Positions 1-8,403 of a stretch of 64,000 bases of DNA are shown in pieces. The notes beneath the pieces were generated by a model. The model was not told the DNA's origin. It did no database searches and saw only the letters and a list, made by a program, of their open reading frames with translations. The DNA is taken from positions 2,220,001 to 2,284,000 of the forward strand of contig NZ_CP075715.1 in assembly GCF_024584805.1 (NCBI RefSeq), written 5' to 3'. Source of the DNA: Streptomyces sp. FIT100. Its GTDB lineage: Bacteria > Actinomycetota > Actinomycetes > Streptomycetales > Streptomycetaceae. Both the position numbers and the translations under genes were made by a program. The first letter of the stretch is position 1, and the number at the start of each line of letters is the position of its first letter.

Positions 1-693
1 CTCGACTACCTCGCGGCGAAGCTCGCCGCCGTCGGCGCCCCCGAGGAGCACCTCGCCCCGCTGCGCGCCGCCCGCGCCGAGGGCCGGATGCGGACGCTGC
101 CCGGACTGTCGGCCGCCCTGCCCGACCGGGAGATCGTTCCCGGCGAGCTGCTGGACCTGGCGGGCCGCCGGCTGCGTGCGATATGGACGCCCGGGCACAC
201 GCCCGGCCATGTCTGCCTCCACCTGGAGGAGGATCATCCGGCGAACCTCCCCGGCCGCGGCCGGCTGTTCTCCGGCGACCATCTCCTCCCCGGCATCTCC
301 CCGCACATCGGTCTCTACGAGGACCCGGACGACTCCACCGTCACCGACCCGCTCGGCGACTACCTCGACTCCCTCGAACGCGTCGGCCGCCTCGGCGCCG
401 CCGAGGTCCTCCCGGCCCACCAGCACGCCTTCACCGACGCCCCGGCGCGCGTCCGCGAACTCCTCTCCCACCACGAGGCCCGCCTCACCGGGCTGCTGGC
501 TCTCCTCACCACCCCGCTCACCCCGTGGCAGCTCGCCGAGCGCATGGAGTGGAACCGCCCCTGGGACCGGATCCCCTTCGGGTCGCGCAACATCGCCGTC
601 TCGGAGGCGGAGGCCCATCTGCGCCGTCTGGTGAAGCTGGGCCGGGCGGAGGCTGTACCCGGAAGCTCCCCGGTGACGTACGTCGCGGTGTGA
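1..693 (+). CDS. MBL-fold metallo-hydrolase, C-terminal part (5' end outside window)
   Basis: The reading frame is open from base 1, so the N-terminus with the first metal motif lies outside the window. The visible part has the TPGHTPGH segment, which carries a metal-ligand histidine, then SGDHLLPG with the bridging aspartate of the metallo-beta-lactamase fold. A late His (LPAHQHAF) sits where the last ligand is expected. The final 80 or so residues (LTPWQLAERMEW... to EAEAHLRRLVKLGRAEAV) look like the winged-helix tail found on LACTB2-like MBL hydrolases. Substrate cannot be told; glyoxalase II, acyl-CoA thioesterase and RNA-processing roles are all known for this branch. The stop codon is followed at once by degenerate tandem repeats. 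Confidence 0.85.
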   Translation, partial: LDYLAAKLAAVGAPEEHLAPLRAARAEGRMRTLPGLSAALPDREIVPGELLDLAGRRLRAIWTPGHTPGHVCLHLEEDHPANLPGRGRLFSGDHLLPGISPHIGLYEDPDDSTVTDPLGDYLDSLERVGRLGAAEVLPAHQHAFTDAPARVRELLSHHEARLTGLLALLTTPLTPWQLAERMEWNRPWDRIPFGSRNIAVSEAEAHLRRLVKLGRAEAVPGSSPVTYVAV

Positions 694-696
694 AGC

Positions 697-835
697 GTGG
701 GGCGGTGCGAAGCGCAGGGCGGTGCAAAGCGCAGGGCGGTGTGCATCGTGGGGCGACGGTCAGCGTGGCGTGGTGTGCATCGTGGGGCGGCGGTCAGCGT
801 GGCGTGGTGTGCAGGGTGGCGTGGTGTGACCCACG
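697..835. repeat. Degenerate tandem repeats after the MBL stop codon
   Basis: The words GCAGGGCGGTG, GTGCATCGTGGGGCG and CGGTCAGCGTGGCGTGGTG recur two or three times each. One copy of the longest unit lies near 753-790 and a second near 777-820. There is no coherent reading frame. The stretch separates the MBL gene from the riboswitch. Confidence 0.75.
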
Positions 836-869
836 CCCTGCCGTCCGACCCGGGGCGCTCCCGGTACGG

Positions 870-1064
870 GCCGGTAGAGTGTGCGAGTCGTCATCAAGCC
901 CGTACGGGGGGAAGCCGGTGCGAATCCGGCGCTGACCCGCAGCCGTGAGCCGCCCTCGCCGGCGGACAGTCGGAATGCCTCGTCACGGGACAAGACACCC
1001 CGAAGGCACCGTCGAGGAATACGGAGCCGGCGCCTGGTGCCCGAGCGTGCCTGTGTCCGGCTCC
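870..1064 (+). promoter_or_regulatory. Cobalamin (AdoCbl) riboswitch with expression-platform hairpin
   Basis: The diagnostic B12-box block runs from 911 to 948: GAAGCCGGTGCGAATCCGGC followed by GCTGACCCGCAGCCGTGA. The downstream ACAGTCGGAATGCCTCG segment near 966-982 is also typical of actinobacterial cobalamin riboswitches. A stem GGAGCCGG (1023-1030) / CCGGCTCC (1057-1064) sits just before the AGGAG ribosome-binding site at 1069, so control is probably at translation initiation. All five downstream genes fit cobalamin uptake, which supports the call. Confidence 0.92.
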
Positions 1065-1087
1065 CCGCAGGAGAGGCACCGCCCGTC

Positions 1088-2347
1088 ATGACCGTTCGCC
1101 GCAGCGCAGCCGCGCTCGCCGCCGCTTCCGCCGTGCTCTGTGGGGCCGTGGCCGCTGCCCCGGCCGCGACCGCCGCGCCCAGCCCCTCCCCCTCGCCGTC
1201 GGCCGCGCTCCCGGCCGGTCTGTACGGCACGAAGGACCCGACGTACGACGGTGTGTGGCGGCAGTCGCTGGCGCTGCTCGCGCAGGACGCCGTCAAGGTC
1301 GTCCCGTCGGAGCAGGCCGTCGACTGGCTCACCGGGCAGCAGTGCGCGAACGGCGCCTTCGCCTCGTACCGTCCGGATCCGGCAGAGCCGTGCGGCATCA
1401 AGACGATGCTCGACACCAACGCCACCGCCGCCGCGCTCCAGGCGCTCGTCGCGCTCGGCGGCCACAAGGACGCGGTCGACAAGGGCGTCATCTGGCTGAA
1501 GCAGGTGCAGAACGAGGACGGCGGCTGGAGCTACAACCCCGGAGCACCGTCCGACGCCAACTCCACCGCGATCGTGATCAGCTCCCTCGCGGCGGCGAAG
1601 GCCCGGCCGGGCACCATGACGTCGGGCGACGGAAGGACGCCGTACGACGCGCTCGTCTCGTTCGCGCTCCCGTGCACCGACCCGGCGGGCGCCGGGGCCT
1701 TCGCGTACCAGCCGGACACGACCGGCAAGCTGCTCGCGAACGGCGACGCCACCGCCGCCGCCGTGCTCGGCGGGCTCGGCCGCGCCCTGCCCTTCAAGGG
1801 CCCCAAGCCCGGCGGTGCGCCGACCTGCGAGACCGAGGCGAAGCCGACCCCGGAGCGGTCCGCCCGCAACGGCGCCCACTGGCTCGCCACCACCCTCGCC
1901 AAGACCGGCCACCTCGACTCGCCGCCGCTGCCGGGTGCCGCCGACCCGGCTCCCCAGCCCGACTTCGGCAACACCGCGGACGCGGTCGTCGCGCTCTCCG
2001 CCGCCGGGCACAAGAACAAGGCGGCCGGCGCGCTCGCCTGGCTCCAGCAGAACTCCGCCGCCTGGGCGAAGGAGAACGGCCCGGCCGCGTACGCGCAGCT
2101 GGTCCTCGCCGCGCACGCCTACGGCGCCGACCCGCGCGACTTCGGCGGGGCCGACCTGGTCGCACAGCTCAACGCGACGGGCCCGGCACCCGAGTCCACC
2201 GTCGCGCCGACCCCCTCCCCGGCGACCGCCGGGAACGAGCCGACGGGCAGCGACACCGCCGGCATCTGGTGGATCGTCGGCGCGGGCCTCGCGGCGGGCG
2301 CGGGCATCGGCTTCGTGATCAGCGGCCGCCGGAAGAACAAGCAGTGA
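1088..2347 (+). CDS. Surface-anchored transcobalamin/intrinsic-factor-like protein (prenyltransferase/squalene-oxidase repeat fold)
   Basis: 419 residues. ATG at 1088 is chosen because AGGAG lies about 15 bases upstream and a signal peptide (residues 1-30, ending TAAPS) follows. The body repeats the alpha/alpha-toroid pattern of the prenyltransferase/squalene oxidase superfamily: LTGQQCANGAF near residue 80, LKQVQNEDGGWSYNPG near 140 and ATTLAKTGHLDSPPLPG near 270. Animal transcobalamin and intrinsic factor share this fold. A Pro/Thr linker and one membrane helix (GIWWIVGAGLAAGAGIGF) followed by RRKNKQ anchor it outside the cell. It is first in a riboswitch-led operon with an ECF importer, so capture of cobalamin at the surface is inferred. 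It lacks the acid motif of squalene cyclases, so catalysis is unlikely. Confidence 0.85.
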   Translation: MTVRRSAAALAAASAVLCGAVAAAPAATAAPSPSPSPSAALPAGLYGTKDPTYDGVWRQSLALLAQDAVKVVPSEQAVDWLTGQQCANGAFASYRPDPAEPCGIKTMLDTNATAAALQALVALGGHKDAVDKGVIWLKQVQNEDGGWSYNPGAPSDANSTAIVISSLAAAKARPGTMTSGDGRTPYDALVSFALPCTDPAGAGAFAYQPDTTGKLLANGDATAAAVLGGLGRALPFKGPKPGGAPTCETEAKPTPERSARNGAHWLATTLAKTGHLDSPPLPGAADPAPQPDFGNTADAVVALSAAGHKNKAAGALAWLQQNSAAWAKENGPAAYAQLVLAAHAYGADPRDFGGADLVAQLNATGPAPESTVAPTPSPATAGNEPTGSDTAGIWWIVGAGLAAGAGIGFVISGRRKNKQ

Positions 2348-3135
2348 TACGCGGGCGGTTCACCGGCGTGCGCCTGGTGCGCCCGCCCGCCATGGCGCCG
2401 GCGTTCCTGCCCGCCGTAGCGCTGACGCTCCTGTCCGCCGTGGCGCTGACGCTGCTGTCGGTCGCGTCGCCCGCGCAGGCGGCCGGGTACCGGTACTGGT
2501 CGTTCTGGCAGGCCGGCGCCCAGGGCTCCTGGGCGTACGCCACGCAGGGCCCGGCGACCGCCCGCCCCGCCGACGGCGAGGTGAACGGCTTCCGCTTCGC
2601 GGTCAGTGCGGACTCGGCGGACTCGACGCGGCCGCGCACCGCCCCGGACTTCGCGGCCCTGTGCGCGGACACCCCCGCGAAGCCCGGCACCAAGCGGATC
2701 GGCGTCGTCATCGACTTCGGCATCCCGGCGGACGCACCCGGGGGCGAGGCCCCGCCGGCGCCGGAGCAGCGGACCGCCTGCGCCCGGGTCGACCCGGCGG
2801 CCAGCAGCGCCGAGGCGCTGGCCGCGGTGGCGAAGCCGCTGCGGTACAACAGCGACGCGCTGCTGTGCGCGATCGCGGGTTACCCGGAGTCGGGCTGCGG
2901 CGAGCAGATCGCGGCGGCGAAGCCGACCGCCTCGCAGTCCCCGTCGCACGCGTCACCCGCGTCACCCGCGTCGGGCGCGCAGGAGGACGCGCAGCAGGAC
3001 ACGCAGGCCGCGCAGGACACGGAAGGCGGCCCGTCGCTCGGCGTCCTCGCGGGCATCGTGGCCGTACTCGCCCTGGGCGGCGCGGCGTTCCGGCAGTCGC
3101 AGTCGCGGTCACGGTCGCGCCGTCGCCGCGGATGA
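2344..3135 (+). CDS. SCO2322-family exported, membrane-anchored protein of B12 operon
   Basis: 263 residues. GTG at 2344 overlaps the previous stop (GTGA), so the genes are translationally coupled. A hydrophobic signal segment (about residues 18-45, ending SPAQA) is followed by the family's opening GYRYWSFWQAGAQGSWAYAT. The mature domain has four to six cysteines and ends in a disordered Ser/Ala/Gln stretch, a membrane helix (LGVLAGIVAVLALGGAAF) and a strongly basic tail. Actinobacteria keep this family next to cobalamin-type ECF genes, but I know no tested function. A role as partner of the upstream cobalamin-capture protein is inference from position and shared topology. Confidence 0.75.
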   Translation: MIRGRFTGVRLVRPPAMAPAFLPAVALTLLSAVALTLLSVASPAQAAGYRYWSFWQAGAQGSWAYATQGPATARPADGEVNGFRFAVSADSADSTRPRTAPDFAALCADTPAKPGTKRIGVVIDFGIPADAPGGEAPPAPEQRTACARVDPAASSAEALAAVAKPLRYNSDALLCAIAGYPESGCGEQIAAAKPTASQSPSHASPASPASGAQEDAQQDTQAAQDTEGGPSLGVLAGIVAVLALGGAAFRQSQSRSRSRRRRG

Positions 3136-4247
3136 CCGTTCCCGAGTGGCTTCGGGCGCCCGAGGCGAACCGGAGCAACGCCCTGCACGCGGGGGCCTGG
3201 TGGGTGTGGGCCCTCGGCCTCGCCACGGCCGCGTCCCGCACCACCAACCCGCTGCTGCTCGGGCTGCTGGTCGGCGTCGCGGGCTATGTCGTGGCCGCGC
3301 GCCGCACCGACGCGCCCTGGGCACGCTCGTACGGCGCCTTCGTCCGGCTCGGGCTCTTCGTCCTCGCGCTCCGGCTCGTCTTCTCCGTCGTCCTCGGCTC
3401 GCCGATCCCCGGCACGCACCTCCTCGTCACCCTGCCCGAACTCCCGCTGCCCGCATGGGTGCAGGGCATCCGGATCGGCGGCCGGGTCACGGCCGAGCAG
3501 CTGGTCTTCGCGCTGTACGAGGGCGCGAAGCTGGCGACGCTGCTGATCTGCCTGGGCGCGGCGAACGCCCTCGCCAACCCCGCCCGGCTGCTGAAGTCGC
3601 TGCCGGCCGCGCTCTACGAGGCCGGGGTCGCTGTCGTCGTCGCGATGACGTTCGCGCCGAACATGGTCGCGGACGTGCTGCGGCTGCGCACCGCCCGTCG
3701 GCTGCGCGGCCGCCCGACGGGCGGGGTGAGGGCCGTGCTCCAGATCGGCCTGCCGGTGCTGGAGGGCGCACTGGAGCGGTCGGTCGCGGTGGCCGCGTCG
3801 ATGGACGCGCGCGGTTACGGGCGCACGGCCGCGGTGCCGCCCGCCGTCCGGCACACCACCACGGCGCTGACGCTGGGCGGGCTGCTGGGGGTGTGCGCGG
3901 GGTCGTACGGTCTGCTGGCGGCGGAGGGCGCCGGGTACGGACTGCCGGTGCTGCTGGGCGGGTTCGCGGCGGCGCTGGCCGGGCTGTGGCTCGGCGGGCG
4001 ACGCCAGGTCCGCACCCGCTACCGCCCCGACCGCTGGGGTGTGCGGGCGTGGCTGGTGGCCGGTTCGGGCGTCGCGGTCGCGGCGCTGGTGATCCTGACG
4101 GGCTCGTACGACCCGGCCGCCCTGCGTCCGGGCGTCGTCCCGCTCACCGCGCCCGTGCTGCCGCTGTGGCCGGCGGCGGCGGTCCTGGTGGGCCTGGTGC
4201 CCGCGTTCACAGCTCCCGTACCGGTATCGCCGGAGGAATCACGTTGA
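3132..4247 (+). CDS. ECF transporter T component (CbiQ/EcfT family)
   Basis: 371 residues, starting at an ATG that overlaps the previous stop (ATGA). It is a polytopic membrane protein with about six to eight helices. The two coupling-helix signatures of EcfT proteins are visible: RTARRLRGRP near residue 194 and VAASMDARGYGR near residue 220, the Ala-Arg-Gly motifs that insert into the ATPase grooves. In group II ECF importers EcfT joins the ATPase pair to interchangeable S components. Here all parts are in one operon under a cobalamin riboswitch, so a dedicated cobalamin (or cobinamide) importer is the best reading. Confidence 0.9.
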   Translation: MTVPEWLRAPEANRSNALHAGAWWVWALGLATAASRTTNPLLLGLLVGVAGYVVAARRTDAPWARSYGAFVRLGLFVLALRLVFSVVLGSPIPGTHLLVTLPELPLPAWVQGIRIGGRVTAEQLVFALYEGAKLATLLICLGAANALANPARLLKSLPAALYEAGVAVVVAMTFAPNMVADVLRLRTARRLRGRPTGGVRAVLQIGLPVLEGALERSVAVAASMDARGYGRTAAVPPAVRHTTTALTLGGLLGVCAGSYGLLAAEGAGYGLPVLLGGFAAALAGLWLGGRRQVRTRYRPDRWGVRAWLVAGSGVAVAALVILTGSYDPAALRPGVVPLTAPVLPLWPAAAVLVGLVPAFTAPVPVSPEESR

Positions 4248-6583
4248 TCCGCTTCGAGAATGTCTCGGTGACGTACGCCGACGCCGCGACGCCCACGGTC
4301 GCCGGGGTGGACCTCACCGTCCCCGAGGGCGAACTGGTCCTGCTCGTCGGCCCGTCGGGTGTCGGCAAGTCGACACTGCTGGGCACGGTGTCGGGGCTCG
4401 TGCCCCACTTCACCGGCGGCACGCTGCGGGGCCGGGTCACGGTCGACGGCCGCGACACACGCACCCACAAGCCGCGCGAGCTCGCCGACGTCGTCGGCAC
4501 GGTCGGCCAGGACCCGCCGGCCCACTTCGTGACGGACACGGTCGAGGACGAGCTGGCTTACGGCATGGAGTCGCTCGGGCTGGCCCCGGACGTCATGCGC
4601 CGTCGCGTCGAGGAGACGCTGGACCTGCTGGGGCTGGCGGGACTGCGCGACCGGCCGATCGCCACGCTGTCGGGCGGGCAGCAGCAGCGGGTGGCGATCG
4701 GCTCGGTGCTGACCCCGCACCCGAAGGTGCTGGTCCTCGACGAGCCGACGTCCGCGCTCGACCCGGCTGCGGCGGAGGAGGTCCTCGCGGTGCTCCAGCG
4801 GCTGGTGCACGACCTGGGCACGACGGTGCTGATGGCGGAGCACCGCCTGGAACGCGTGATCCAGTACGCCGACCAGGTCGTCCTCCTGCCGGAGGCGGGC
4901 GCGGCGCCGGTGATGGGCACGCCGGCGGACATCATGGCGGTCTCGCCGGTACACCCGCCGGTGGTCTCCCTGGCCCGCCTGGCGGGCTGGAGCCCGCTGC
5001 CCCTCTCGGTCCGCGACGCCCGGCGCCGGGCGGCGCCGCTGCGGTCCCGCCTCGCGGACGCGGACGCCTCCGCGTCCGCGTCCCTCGAACCGGGGGCGAG
5101 CCCCCGGACCCCCGTACGGCCTCCGGCCGTGTCCCCGATCGCCGGGCAGCTTCGCAACGAGCCCCGGCCCGGCATCCGCGCACTGCTGCACCGCCTGCTC
5201 GGCCGCAACGCGGACACGCCCGACGCACGCCCGGAAGCCCGCGGCCCCGCGAACCCGCACGACACCCACCCGACACCCGGCCTCCCGCCCCGCCCGACCG
5301 AAGCCCGTCCACACCCCCACCAGCCGACAGCCGCCGACGGCGAAACACCCACCACAGACGGCCCCGCACCCAAGCCCGAAGCCCGGGCACTCCCCTATCG
5401 GCCGACAGCCGCCGACGGCCCCACCGGCGCACACGACACACAGCCCGCCCAGCACCGCCCCGCACCCGCGAACAGCGAAACACCCACCACAGCCGGTCCC
5501 GCGCCCGACCTTCCGCCCCGCACGGCCGAAGACCAGCCGCACCCCCACCAAACCGCAGCCGCCGACCGCGAAACACCCACCACAGCCGGAACCACACCCG
5601 AGATTCCCGCCCGCACGAACGAAGACCAGCCGCACCCCCACCAAACCGCAGCCGCCGACCGCGAAACATCCACCACGGGTGGACCCGCAGCCGAGATTCC
5701 CGCCCGCACGGGTGGTGCGGGTGGGAAACCCAGCCCGGCCGAAGGCCGGGGACGCCCCCATCGGTCCGCGGCCGGCGACGGCGAGGCACCCGCCACAGAC
5801 GGGACCCGGGCCCACGCCCACGCCCTCGCGGGCGCGGTCGCCGAGGCGCGGCGGCTCGGGGTGCGGCGAGGGCGGGTCGAGGCGCTCAGCGGGGTCGGGC
5901 TCGCTGTCGGGCCCGGGGAGACCGTCGCGCTCATGGGGCGCAACGGGGCCGGCAAGTCGACCCTCCTCAACGTCCTCGTCGGGACCGTCGAGCCGACCTC
6001 CGGCTCGGTCCGCGTCGGCGGCGGCCTCACGCCGCACCGCACCCACCCGCGCGAGCTGATCCGGCACGTCGGGCTCGTACCGCAGGAGCCCAGGGACCTC
6101 CTCTACGCGGACACGGTCTCCGCCGAGTGCACCGCCGCCGACGCCGACGCGGGCGCGGCGCCCGGGACCTGCCGGGGGCTGGTCACCGCGCTCGTCCCCG
6201 GCGTGGCGGACGCCACGCACCCCCGGGACCTCTCCGAGGGCCAGCGCCTCGCGCTCGCCCTCGCGATCGTGCTCACGGCCCGCCCGTCGCTGCTCCTCCT
6301 CGACGAGCCGACCCGCGGTCTGGACTACGCCGCGAAGGCCCGGCTCGTCGCCGTACTCCGCGGCCTGGCTGCCGAAGGGCACGCCATCGTCCTGGCCACC
6401 CACGACGTGGAGCTCGCGGCCGAGCTGGCGCACCGGGTCGTGATCCTCGCGGACGGCGAGGTCGTCGCGGACGGCCCGACGGCCGACGTCGTCACCTCCT
6501 CCCCCGCCTTCGCGCCGCAGGTGGCGAAGATCCTCGCCCCCCAGCCCTGGCTGACCGTCGCCCAGGTCGAGGCGGCGCTATGA
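4244..6583 (+). CDS. Fused double ATPase of the ECF importer (EcfA-EcfA')
   Basis: 779 residues. TTG at 4244 is chosen because GGAGG at 4232-4236 is correctly spaced and the codon overlaps the EcfT stop. ABC domain 1 has Walker A GPSGVGKST (36-44), signature LSGGQQQR (142-149) and Walker B VLVLDEP near 163. ABC domain 2 has GRNGAGKST (565-573), a variant signature LSEGQRLAL near 663 and LLLLDEP near 685. Between them is a Pro/Thr/Ala-rich linker of roughly 250 residues containing 31-residue repeats, much longer than in usual EcfAA' fusions. Domain 2 lacks the usual N-terminal strand region seen in domain 1. It should energise the T and S components encoded on either side. Confidence 0.9.
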   Translation: MIRFENVSVTYADAATPTVAGVDLTVPEGELVLLVGPSGVGKSTLLGTVSGLVPHFTGGTLRGRVTVDGRDTRTHKPRELADVVGTVGQDPPAHFVTDTVEDELAYGMESLGLAPDVMRRRVEETLDLLGLAGLRDRPIATLSGGQQQRVAIGSVLTPHPKVLVLDEPTSALDPAAAEEVLAVLQRLVHDLGTTVLMAEHRLERVIQYADQVVLLPEAGAAPVMGTPADIMAVSPVHPPVVSLARLAGWSPLPLSVRDARRRAAPLRSRLADADASASASLEPGASPRTPVRPPAVSPIAGQLRNEPRPGIRALLHRLLGRNADTPDARPEARGPANPHDTHPTPGLPPRPTEARPHPHQPTAADGETPTTDGPAPKPEARALPYRPTAADGPTGAHDTQPAQHRPAPANSETPTTAGPAPDLPPRTAEDQPHPHQTAAADRETPTTAGTTPEIPARTNEDQPHPHQTAAADRETSTTGGPAAEIPARTGGAGGKPSPAEGRGRPHRSAAGDGEAPATDGTRAHAHALAGAVAEARRLGVRRGRVEALSGVGLAVGPGETVALMGRNGAGKSTLLNVLVGTVEPTSGSVRVGGGLTPHRTHPRELIRHVGLVPQEPRDLLYADTVSAECTAADADAGAAPGTCRGLVTALVPGVADATHPRDLSEGQRLALALAIVLTARPSLLLLDEPTRGLDYAAKARLVAVLRGLAAEGHAIVLATHDVELAAELAHRVVILADGEVVADGPTADVVTSSPAFAPQVAKILAPQPWLTVAQVEAAL
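5528..5676 (+). repeat. In-frame 93-bp tandem repeat in the ATPase linker
   Basis: A 56-base block beginning GAAGACCAGCCGCACCCCCA occurs at 5528-5583 and again at 5621-5676 with one base changed, a 93-bp (31-codon) period. Decayed copies of the same words (ACCCCCACCA, GCCGCCGACGGCGAAACACC) are visible at 5312-5360, 5400-5430 and 5470-5490. The period keeps the reading frame open. Confidence 0.85.
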
Positions 6584-7461
6584 CCCCCCGCCCCGACCGG
6601 CCCGACCGCCCCGACCGCGCCGTCCGCCCCGTCCGCCTCGGCCCCCGCTCGATCGCCGCCCTCGTCCTCATCGGCCTCATCGGCGCCGCCGCCTTCGGCT
6701 GGCCCCTGCTCGCGGACGCCGACGCGGCCGTCACGGACCATGCCCAGGACGCGCCCTGGCTCTTCGCCGCGCTCCTCCCCCTCCTCGTCGCCGTCGTCGT
6801 CGCGACGATCTCCGACGGCGGCATCGACGCCAAGGCCGTCGCGATGGTCGGCGTACTCGCCGCGGTCGGCGCCGCGCTCCGCCCGCTGGGCGCGGGCACG
6901 GCCGGCCTGGAGCCCATGTTCTTCCTGATGGTGCTGAGCGGCCGCGTCCTCGGCCCGGCTCTCGGCTTCGTGCTCGGCTCGGTGACGATGTTCGCGTCCG
7001 CCCTGCTCACGGGCGGTGTCGGCCCCTGGATGCCGTTCCAGATGCTGGCGATGGGCTGGTTCACGATGTTCGCGGGGCTGCTGCCCGCCCCCGGCCGCCT
7101 CCGGGGCCGGGGCGAGGTCCTGCTCCTCGCCGGGTACGGCTTCGCCGCGGCGTTCGCCTACGGCACGGTCATGAACCTGTACGGCTGGACGATCGTCCCC
7201 GGCCTGGCCTCGGGCGTCTCGTTCCACCCGGACGCACCGGTGCACGAGAACCTGGTCCGCTTCGGCGCCTACGTCCTCGCCACCTCCCTCGGCTGGGACC
7301 TGGGCCGTGCCGCCATCACCGTCGTGCTGACGCTCACCGTCGGTCCGACCCTGCTGAAGGCGCTGCGCCGGGCCACCCGCCGCGCCGCCTTCGAGGCCCG
7401 GGCCACATTCGAGACCCCGCAAACCCGCCGGGAAGCACCCAAGACCGTCCAGAACGGGTGA
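6580..7461 (+). CDS. ECF transporter S component, probable cobalamin-specific
   Basis: 293 residues, starting at an ATG that overlaps the ATPase stop (ATGA). After a basic Pro/Arg N-terminus there are about six or seven hydrophobic helices. The segments VAMVGVLAAVGAALRPLGAG and GRVLGPALGFVLGSVTMFAS are typical of CbrT-like/DUF6580-type S components. The conserved small-residue stretch that contacts the T component lies near residue 85-110. The S component sets substrate choice; the riboswitch argues for cobalamin or a precursor. It ends the operon, and no terminator hairpin is obvious before the next promoter region. Confidence 0.85.
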   Translation: MTPRPDRPDRPDRAVRPVRLGPRSIAALVLIGLIGAAAFGWPLLADADAAVTDHAQDAPWLFAALLPLLVAVVVATISDGGIDAKAVAMVGVLAAVGAALRPLGAGTAGLEPMFFLMVLSGRVLGPALGFVLGSVTMFASALLTGGVGPWMPFQMLAMGWFTMFAGLLPAPGRLRGRGEVLLLAGYGFAAAFAYGTVMNLYGWTIVPGLASGVSFHPDAPVHENLVRFGAYVLATSLGWDLGRAAITVVLTLTVGPTLLKALRRATRRAAFEARATFETPQTRREAPKTVQNG

Positions 7462-7471
7462 GGCGGCCCAC

Positions 7472-7592
7472 AGGACTTTGGTCCCAAAACGATCGACCTT
7501 CGTAGAGGCGATCCAGGGTCGATCGGCCCGAGCGCACCCCTGCCCACCTGCACCGTATCCCCATATGCCAGCTTCGGGACTTTAGTCCCGTC
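7472..7592. promoter_or_regulatory. Three DosR/DevR-like palindromes upstream of the transglycosylase
   Basis: Box 3 at 7573-7592 reads TTCGGGACTTTAGTCCCGTC and matches the mycobacterial dormancy consensus TTSGGGACTWWAGTCCCSAA at 18 of 20 positions. Box 1 at 7472-7489 reads AGGACTTTGGTCCCAAAA, a weaker version. GGGTCGATCGGCCC at 7516-7529 is a further GC-rich palindrome of the kind bound by Streptomyces DevR/OsdR-type response regulators. They lie about 170-290 bases before the lytic transglycosylase start. The rest of the 7462-7760 gap has no reading frame. Confidence 0.6.
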
Positions 7593-7760
7593 ATACCCCT
7601 TCTACGTCGTAACTACGGGGTGAGCCCGGTCACGGCGCGGCCCCTGGCGCCCCGGCTACAACTGTTCTCGTCGCAAGGCACCGCAGGGCTTCGAGCCCGG
7701 CACACAAGCCCGCTGGGCCCGGCCCTCGCGACTCCCCCGTCCCCGACGTTAGGTATCGCC

Positions 7761-8162
7761 TTGTCCAGCTCGCTCTTCACCCGCTTCGCCGCCCGCAACA
7801 AGTCCGTTGTCGCCGGCACCGCCGTGCTCCTCGGTGCGGCCGGTGCGGTGATGGGGACCACGACGGCCGCCTCGGCCGCCACCCCGCAGGAGATCGCGAA
7901 GCAGATGATGCCCGCCGCCCAGTTCCAGTGCTTCGACAAGATCGTCACGCACGAGTCCAACTGGAACTACAAGGCGACCAACGCCTCCTCGGGTGCGTAC
8001 GGCCTGGTCCAGGCCCTGCCGGGCGGCAAGATGGCCTCCGCCGGCGCCGACTGGAAGACCAACCCGAAGACCCAGATCAAGTGGGGCCTGGACTACATGA
8101 ACGAGCGCTACGGCAGCCCGTGCGCCGCCTGGAGCTTCTGGCAGGCCAACCACTGGTACTGA
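7761..8162 (+). CDS. Secreted small lytic transglycosylase-like cell wall hydrolase
   Basis: 133 residues from TTG at 7761, with AGG eight bases upstream and a clean signal peptide (residues 1-40, ending TAASAA). An in-frame GTG at 7620 would put 47 unlikely residues in front. The mature part is a compact SLT/lysozyme-like domain: VTHESNWNYKATN carries the probable catalytic Glu65, followed by SSGAYGLVQALPGGKM and a closing GLDYMNERYGSPCAAW...NHWY. Two cysteines could form a disulphide. Such short proteins with no LysM domain are common in Streptomyces and act on peptidoglycan during growth or germination. The upstream DosR-like boxes suggest hypoxia or dormancy control. Confidence 0.85.
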   Translation: MSSSLFTRFAARNKSVVAGTAVLLGAAGAVMGTTTAASAATPQEIAKQMMPAAQFQCFDKIVTHESNWNYKATNASSGAYGLVQALPGGKMASAGADWKTNPKTQIKWGLDYMNERYGSPCAAWSFWQANHWY

Positions 8163-8210
8163 GCCACCGGCGGTAGCGCGCCACCCGGCAGCGCCACACC
8201 CCGAGAACAC

Positions 8211-8249
8211 GCAAGGCCCCGAAGCGGCGACCCCGCTTCGGGGCCTTGC
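8211..8249 (+). terminator. Intrinsic terminator after transglycosylase
   Basis: A 17-bp near-perfect stem, GCAAGGCCCCGAAGCGG with its complement ending GGCCTTGC, closes over a five-base loop about 50 bases after the stop codon. Confidence 0.85.
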
Positions 8250-8301
8250 CCCATTCCGCCGCGTTCCGTGCGGCCGCGACCGTGGCCGCACGCATGCCCA
8301 C

Positions 8302-8336
8302 CGATCGAATTGATCGCATCCGATCGATACGATTGC
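8302..8336. promoter_or_regulatory. Putative operator of the sugar-locus regulator
   Basis: A cluster of ATCGAATTGATCG and CGATCGATACGATT words lies about 70-100 bases before the regulator gene. Similar words recur before the binding-protein gene (9501-9561), which suggests autoregulation by the product encoded at 8404. Confidence 0.5.
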
Positions 8337-8403
8337 GGCGTACAGTGACAGCGCGGAGCCTGCCTCCGCGTTTCCGTCCGGCCTTCGCGAGCAGGGGGAG
8401 CCC

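Noticed and set aside
7600..7760. ydaO-type c-di-AMP riboswitch before the transglycosylase
   Set aside because: Such elements precede many actinobacterial wall hydrolases, but the conserved core blocks of that RNA are not visible here.
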